64,000 bases of DNA from NCBI GenBank assembly GCA_028564675.1, contig JAOVVO010000203.1:1-64000 (forward strand), written 5' to 3'. The translations under genes were made by a program, and so were the position numbers. Below are positions 58,921-64,000 of the stretch, piece by piece; within the stretch, counting starts at the first letter, position 1, and every line of letters begins with the position of its first letter. Below the pieces are notes generated by a model. That model saw only the letters and a list, made by a program, of their open reading frames with translations. It was not told the origin of the DNA and searched no databases. This DNA comes from Onchocerca lupi (Eukaryota > Nematoda > Chromadorea > Rhabditida > Onchocercidae).

Positions 58921-60488
58921 ATGCCAGTTGCAAAGATTGTGATAACCGACGAAGAACTCAGCAACGAAATTTTGCAACTCAATTCAGCGAATTTTTCGTT
59001 GCGAGTGGCACTTATATTTCTCATTGTGACTGTTGTCATTTTCGCTATGATGCAATTCATCAAATTAACCGGTCAAATTTGGAAAATTAGTAAAAAAGCC
59101 ACTAAGGTAAAATAGCGCCAAAAATTTCGCTCACTTTTCAAACCATCAAAATTAATAAAAATTCAGTTGTTTTCTTCCAATTAAAGTAGATTTATTTTGA
59201 ATGGATGTTCTGAATTTCCTGAAGAATACCCTGAGTGATTGACTGATTGATGATGAAAGTCGTAAAATTCTGAATGAATGAGATTTATCGACTTTATGTT
59301 GCATTCATCTTTTTTAATATTATCAATTATTGATCGTTATCAATCACTTACATTCAGACAGATTTTTTTTTCGACAGTGAAACGCCTGAAGTTATTATAC
59401 ATTCAAAAGACAGAAAATCTCGAAAGAAAACGAAAAGGTTTAACTCAGTTCTGTGCTTCTTCAATTTTTCATATTTCACTAATTAGACTTCTTGCCATCA
59501 AAAATTATTATTTATTTATTCATTTTAAGCTTTATTCATGAGCTTTGATTAAATTTATCAGTAAAGTTCGAAATTTTATGATATAAGATTTAAAATTGTT
59601 GGTTCAAATCTCTTGTAGAAGAAGACCGAAGTATTCGTTGCCAAGTAAAAAAATGAAACTTCAATTATCACTGACGAACGAACGAGAAGGACAAGCTGTA
59701 TCTGATAGTGCAATAATTGCTAAGAAGAAGGAGACAGAAGAAAAAGAATCTCACTCACAACCAATTCATCCGAGAGTTTAGAATAAGCTTCTCCAAAAGA
59801 ATAATAATCCGAGAAAGGAAAAATCAGCTTCAAGAATTCGTGGAATTCCAAGAAAGTATATTAGAATGAAACACAAATACTTTTCTTGAACAAATCATAT
59901 TTTCCAACATTTTTAGCTTCCGATGAAGAGCAGAATGCAGCAGAAATAAAAGTTGTACCGCACGATGAAACACAAAATCTTTCGGATGAACTTCCTATAC
60001 TGGACATCCAAGATTCGCTAGCATTTTCCGACAATAAATCTTTAATTCCTGTCACAAGTACAAGATTTTGCATTGATTATGCATGTGTAATATCGTTCAG
60101 AAAGAGATAATACTGAAAATGTTTGCTAATAAATTTTACAATTCATTAAATTAAATTTAAAATGATTGAACTTGTCTTTGTAGATTTGCAAAATCTATCA
60201 TCGACAACTCCAATATCTAGTAAGCAAAAGTCTGCGTTGCCGATGATAAAAGCTCAAGATTCTTTAATGTCCACTGATAAACAAAAGCCATTTCCATCAG
60301 TTGACAATGCCGAACAAAGAAATTTGACAGCACAAGCCAAAGATCAGGAGCATATTTTCTTGCCAGCGAAACTTCAGGATTCTTTAATGGTCGTCAACAA
60401 TCAGATACCATTACAACCGGCTGGTAGTGCTGAACAATCACATTCGAGAATGGCATCAAAACCGGAAGAGACAAAACCTGCCCAATGA
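58921..60488 (+). CDS. Unrecognised single-pass protein with QDSL repeats
   Basis: Exons: 58921-59106, 59358-59437, 59619-~59781, 59917-60057 and 60184-60488. The ATG follows a CCGTCGCAG acceptor, suggesting trans-splicing. Exon 1 encodes MPVAKIVITDEELSNEILQL then a membrane helix (VALIFLIVTVVIFAMMQFI, ~29-47). Exons 2-3 are strongly basic (HSKDRKSRKKTK, RRRPKYSLPSKKMKLQ). Exons 4-5 encode a Ser/Gln/Pro-rich tail with three imperfect ~35-residue repeats around DIQDSLAFSD, KAQDSLMSTD and KLQDSLMVVN. Phases agree for 1-2-3 and for 4-5, but exon 3 reads into TAG at 59779 with no good donor to the phase needed by exon 4. The gene may therefore end there, use a weak donor, or be two transcripts. 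No homologue was recognised. Confidence 0.6.
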
Positions 60489-62627
60489 AAAAAAGAAATT
60501 AAAGCCAAAAAGAGCAGATCAAATGAAATGTGATTACTATTGTTATTGGCACTATCATTTATCATCACCAGCATTATCATAACCATCAATGTTTTTAATC
60601 TGTTCGGTTCTTGCTGTGAAATATTTTTTTTTTTGAAGCTATAAAGTATTGCTTGGCGATTGTTGCTGTTTTCATTAATAATTAATCAGTGTATTAAATT
60701 TATCATGGAAATATGCTGTATAGGAATAATATGTAGAAATAATATTGGAATCGAATTAAATTTTACACGAAAAGAAGAAAGAATGAAATGTAAAAAGAGG
60801 TCAATATCATTTTATTCTCATCCACCAATCATTAATTACTAAAGAAATTTGCTGTACTTAGTTAACCTGCACTATCATTTATCAAAATTCTTCAATTAAT
60901 CGATCAATTTGTTCAGATTTTGTCGAAGTTAAAACACGCTAGAATTCGATTTCCTTTTTTTTGTTTTTGTTTTAATTTGAACTTAAAATTTATAATTAAA
61001 TTGCTGCTATATTGTTTTATGAATAATTCTGTATTAAATGAATCGATTTTCCTTATTTCACGTCTTAAATTTACATAATTTTTTTATTCCTCCAATATAG
61101 ATATAACCAGATTTAATTTTTCTCTGGCTAATTTAATCAATCATTTATATTTTTATGTACGAGATAAATCATTGATATTATTGATACTTATCATTTAATT
61201 ATCAATTTATTCTTAGAAAATTGTAACTTGATTTTTAGTCATGATAAATTTACTGCAATTTTCTGGATGAATATGCGCAAAAACTTGCTTTAAATTTATC
61301 CTTTTCAAAAAAAGTCGGTATTTTCCATTTTCTGAAAAGATTTGATTTCACCTCAGCTTTTAAATCTGGAAATTTAGCCTTAATATCAAAAATTAATATC
61401 AAATTAATTTGAAATGAATTAAGCAAAATTAAGCAAATCGGATCATTAAAAATTCAGGTGTTCATTTGTTCAAAATCTTAAATATCCGAAGGTTCCTGAA
61501 TAAACGTGTTTTCGAATACAACTTTACACCGGAATTTCAAATCAATTAGTGGAGAATTCGAAAAATTTTTTCAAAGTGAATAAACATTTAAAAATTTTTT
61601 TTTATTTCGATGTATTAATTATACATATTTAGTTTATTTATTCAGTTGTATTCAATATATCCAATATTATACTTATCACTGTGACGTATCATATTTTTCA
61701 AATGATTGTACTAATTACAATTAATTAGTATTAAAATATGCATATAAAAAATCGAAAATTTAAAATAATTTATGCTTAAAATAGATTTGTAGAAAAATTC
61801 AAATTTTATCTTATAATTAATCAAATTTTTTGAAAATTGCTACCCGTAACATTTTAATTATTTTATACGATACATTCAAATGATTTATATAATTGCTTAT
61901 GAGTATGTCATAATAAAGCAAGAAAAAAATTGCCCTATGATATAAAATCACGGAAAGATCATCTTCATAACTCATCACTAAATCTCATTTGTTCAAATTT
62001 AAAAAATTATTGAAATTTAAAGAATGAAATCGTATATCATACATCTCTCGTCCAGCATTTTCCATTTTTCATTATTTTATTTCTTGTTATTTTGTTTTTC
62101 ATTTTCCTAATTCATATTTATCATTTACAAATTAAGTTTTAATCATATATATTATACAAATGCTTTTTTTTTTTTTTTTTCAAAATATATACTGCCTATA
62201 GCCTAGATTATACCATAAATTTATGATTTGTGTGCAAGAAATACAAGACAAATTTATTGGAAATTATATATTAATTTTAAGGGATGTATTTAAGTTTCAC
62301 ATAGATTGTAAATATGATATGGTTTATGTATATAAGTGATAACATATCACCAGCTTCATGTTATCAGCCTCTCTTTAATTGCCACATTCTTCAAATTATT
62401 TTCGCTTTCATCGTCTTCAAAATCTGTGAAAAATTCTTGTTCACTTTATCAAAATATTTGATAAGTTCAGGGAAAATTCAATAAAATTTAAACTAATCAT
62501 TCTGCAAAACAATTTGATACTGATCATGGAAGGTTTATCAAATCATTTAAATGCCAAATGCACAATTAAAAGAAAAAGTTGAAATATTTGGAAAAGACAT
62601 GATGCGATTTTGATGATAAAATTAAAC
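60489..62627. other. Intergenic, AT-rich
   Basis: Convergent 3' region between the QDSL-repeat gene and the minus-strand membrane protein. Contains poly-T tracts and no supported gene. Confidence 0.5.
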
Positions 62628-63798
62628 TTATTCCTCTGATTTATGTGCAAATAATTTTTTCACTTTACTCAACTTATTCGTAATTTGAAAAAATAAGAAA
62701 CCTTTGTTAATGAATCCGAATAAAAATAATGTAATTACATGACCAATAATCCAAAAAATCAATAATGGTTTTAACCATTTCCGACTGATCATTGATCGAT
62801 TGATCGTATTATCACATTCCTCAAATTTGAATTTTTTTTTTTTTTTTTGTTCATTGTTTTGCTAGTGAAATCTATTTGCAATTATTTTATGTTTAGTTTT
62901 ACTTTTCATTTTTAATATATTCAAGTAATCAAAGCAAATAAATCATTTTTTAATTCCAAATTATTTTATAAAAAAAATAGATTTCAATTTATATTTTGAT
63001 TTGACTGAAACTATTCGAATTATATTATTTTCCAAGTCTCATTATGTCATAAAAATTTTGAGCCTTAATTTTGCAAATAATTTTTAAATTTCAAAAAAAT
63101 TTTCCTCCGAAAGAGAATCTGGGCAATTTGGACTGTATGAATGAGTAAAACGTTAAAAATATTCTCTTGTTTTATCTTTTTTGATTTTTAACTATTCATT
63201 TTGTTTCCTCTCTTCCTCGTGTCAATTATCTCCCATATGATAATTGCCATGATTATATATATCTTAGCTTTTCCTAGCGTAATTTCCAGATAGATTAAAA
63301 AAGCACAAATTTGTCTGCTGAAAAATTTTTGAAATATTCAAAAAATTTGAAATTTTAACAGACGGAATTAAACATCAATAAAACTTACAACAGTTGGAGA
63401 AAGTTCCTTATCATCATCCGAAATACAATCAAGGCCTTTTTCAATTTCGGTCAAAAATATTTCTTCCTTTACCGATTTATCAAATAATTCATAAAATAAT
63501 TTATTATCAGTTGGTGCCGTTATATAAAGCCATATCATTACTGCACCATTCAATGATACTATAATTATAAATAGAGCTGCCAATAAATACATTATATTTA
63601 AACGAAATGCTCGCTGCAATAAAATTTAATTTTAAATATTTGATAGTTTTGTAAATGATATGATAAAAAATGCAAGAATGAAAATGACAATCATAATTTT
63701 TATAATTAAATGAATTATCTAGGCTAATATATTTCAGTTATCATGTTAATTTTATCCAAAACATAAAGAACTATATGAGAAAAAATTGTTGAAGAAAT

Positions 63799-63829
<31 letters not shown>

Positions 63830-63988
63830 TAAAAAGGAATTTTTAAAATTCGAATTTTTTCATTCATCAATTACCTCTTCCGCTGTTTTCGGTTTTTTTA
63901 AATTAAAGAAAAATGGTATAATTAATAGCATTGCTATAAATATTGTTGCCGTTGATGTGCACCATAACAATAACAATTTTTGTTCATG
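62628..63988 (-). CDS. Multi-pass membrane protein, 3' part (runs off window)
   Basis: Three minus-strand exons join in phase 0: 63988-63875, 63613-63389 and 62819-62628. An acceptor (AATTTCAG) precedes 63988, so more exons lie beyond the window. The visible 176 residues contain three hydrophobic segments: LLLLWCTSTATIFIAMLLII, YLLAALFIIIVSLNGAVMIW and PLLIFWIIGHVITLFLFGFI. Between the second and third is an acidic loop with two cysteines (GLDCISDDDKEL and EECDNTINRS). The short tail is basic and ends AHKSEE. The spacing recalls a four-pass protein with one large loop, but the tetraspanin CCG motif is absent, so no family is assigned. Confidence 0.7.
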
Positions 63989-64000
63989 CTGAAATTTATT

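Noticed and set aside
62628..63988. Tetraspanin assignment for the multi-pass protein
   Set aside because: The loop lacks the CCG motif and the first exons are outside the window, so the family cannot be claimed.
1..64000. CRISPR arrays, bacterial operons or insertion sequences
   Set aside because: No regularly spaced repeats with unique spacers and no prokaryotic gene organisation; introns and nuclear tRNAs indicate eukaryotic DNA.

Overview
The window looks like nuclear DNA of a parasitic nematode. I infer a spirurid or filarial-type worm from the very AT-rich composition, short exons split by AT-rich introns with TTTCAG-type acceptors, nematode-like gene content (ODR-4, RNF-5, APMAP-like, PGAP2-like) and two nuclear tRNA genes. 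The species was not identified. All gene models come from reading splice sites and codon phase by eye.

Layout. 0.4-10.1 kb, minus strand: an RNF5-type ER E3 ligase, then odr-4 (partner of the UFM1 protease UFSP2 at the ER), then an unrecognised gene, all in the same direction, with a possible 5' exon or short ORF near 10 kb. 11.2 and 12.8 kb: tRNA-Gly(UCC) on minus and tRNA-Leu(UAA) on plus. 15.2-19.6 kb, plus: a complete nine-exon APMAP/strictosidine-synthase-like gene. 21-26.5 kb: a mobile-DNA zone with a dispersed repeat, a decayed Helitron Rep/helicase N-terminal region and a large foldback element with ~480-bp inverted arms. 27.5-33.5 kb, plus: a 14-exon gene with a ZSWIM3/FAR1-like, transposase-derived type of domain. 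A possible alternative last exon lies near its end, and a minus-strand ORF lies inside its largest intron.

34-41.8 kb is mostly empty, but holds a decayed partial copy of the ZSWIM-like gene, an enolase-like fragment next to or inside it, and a second Helitron relic. 41.9-46.4 kb is a tandem array of three copies of a small secreted-protein gene: one broken and two intact, one of them carrying an expanded acidic Asp/Ser repeat. This is the best candidate here for an undescribed host-interaction or secretory family. 49.9-52.5 kb, plus: a Frag1/PGAP2-like membrane protein. 53.9-55.1 kb: a 38-bp minisatellite, a short ORF and a second copy of the dispersed repeat.

55.4-58.0 kb, minus: an unrecognised single-pass receptor-like protein. 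58.9-60.5 kb, plus: an unrecognised single-pass protein with QDSL repeats. 62.6-64 kb, minus: the 3' part of a multi-pass membrane protein that runs off the window. Several genes act in the secretory or ER pathway (RNF5, ODR-4, PGAP2), but only the rnf-5/odr-4 pair is arranged so as to suggest co-expression.
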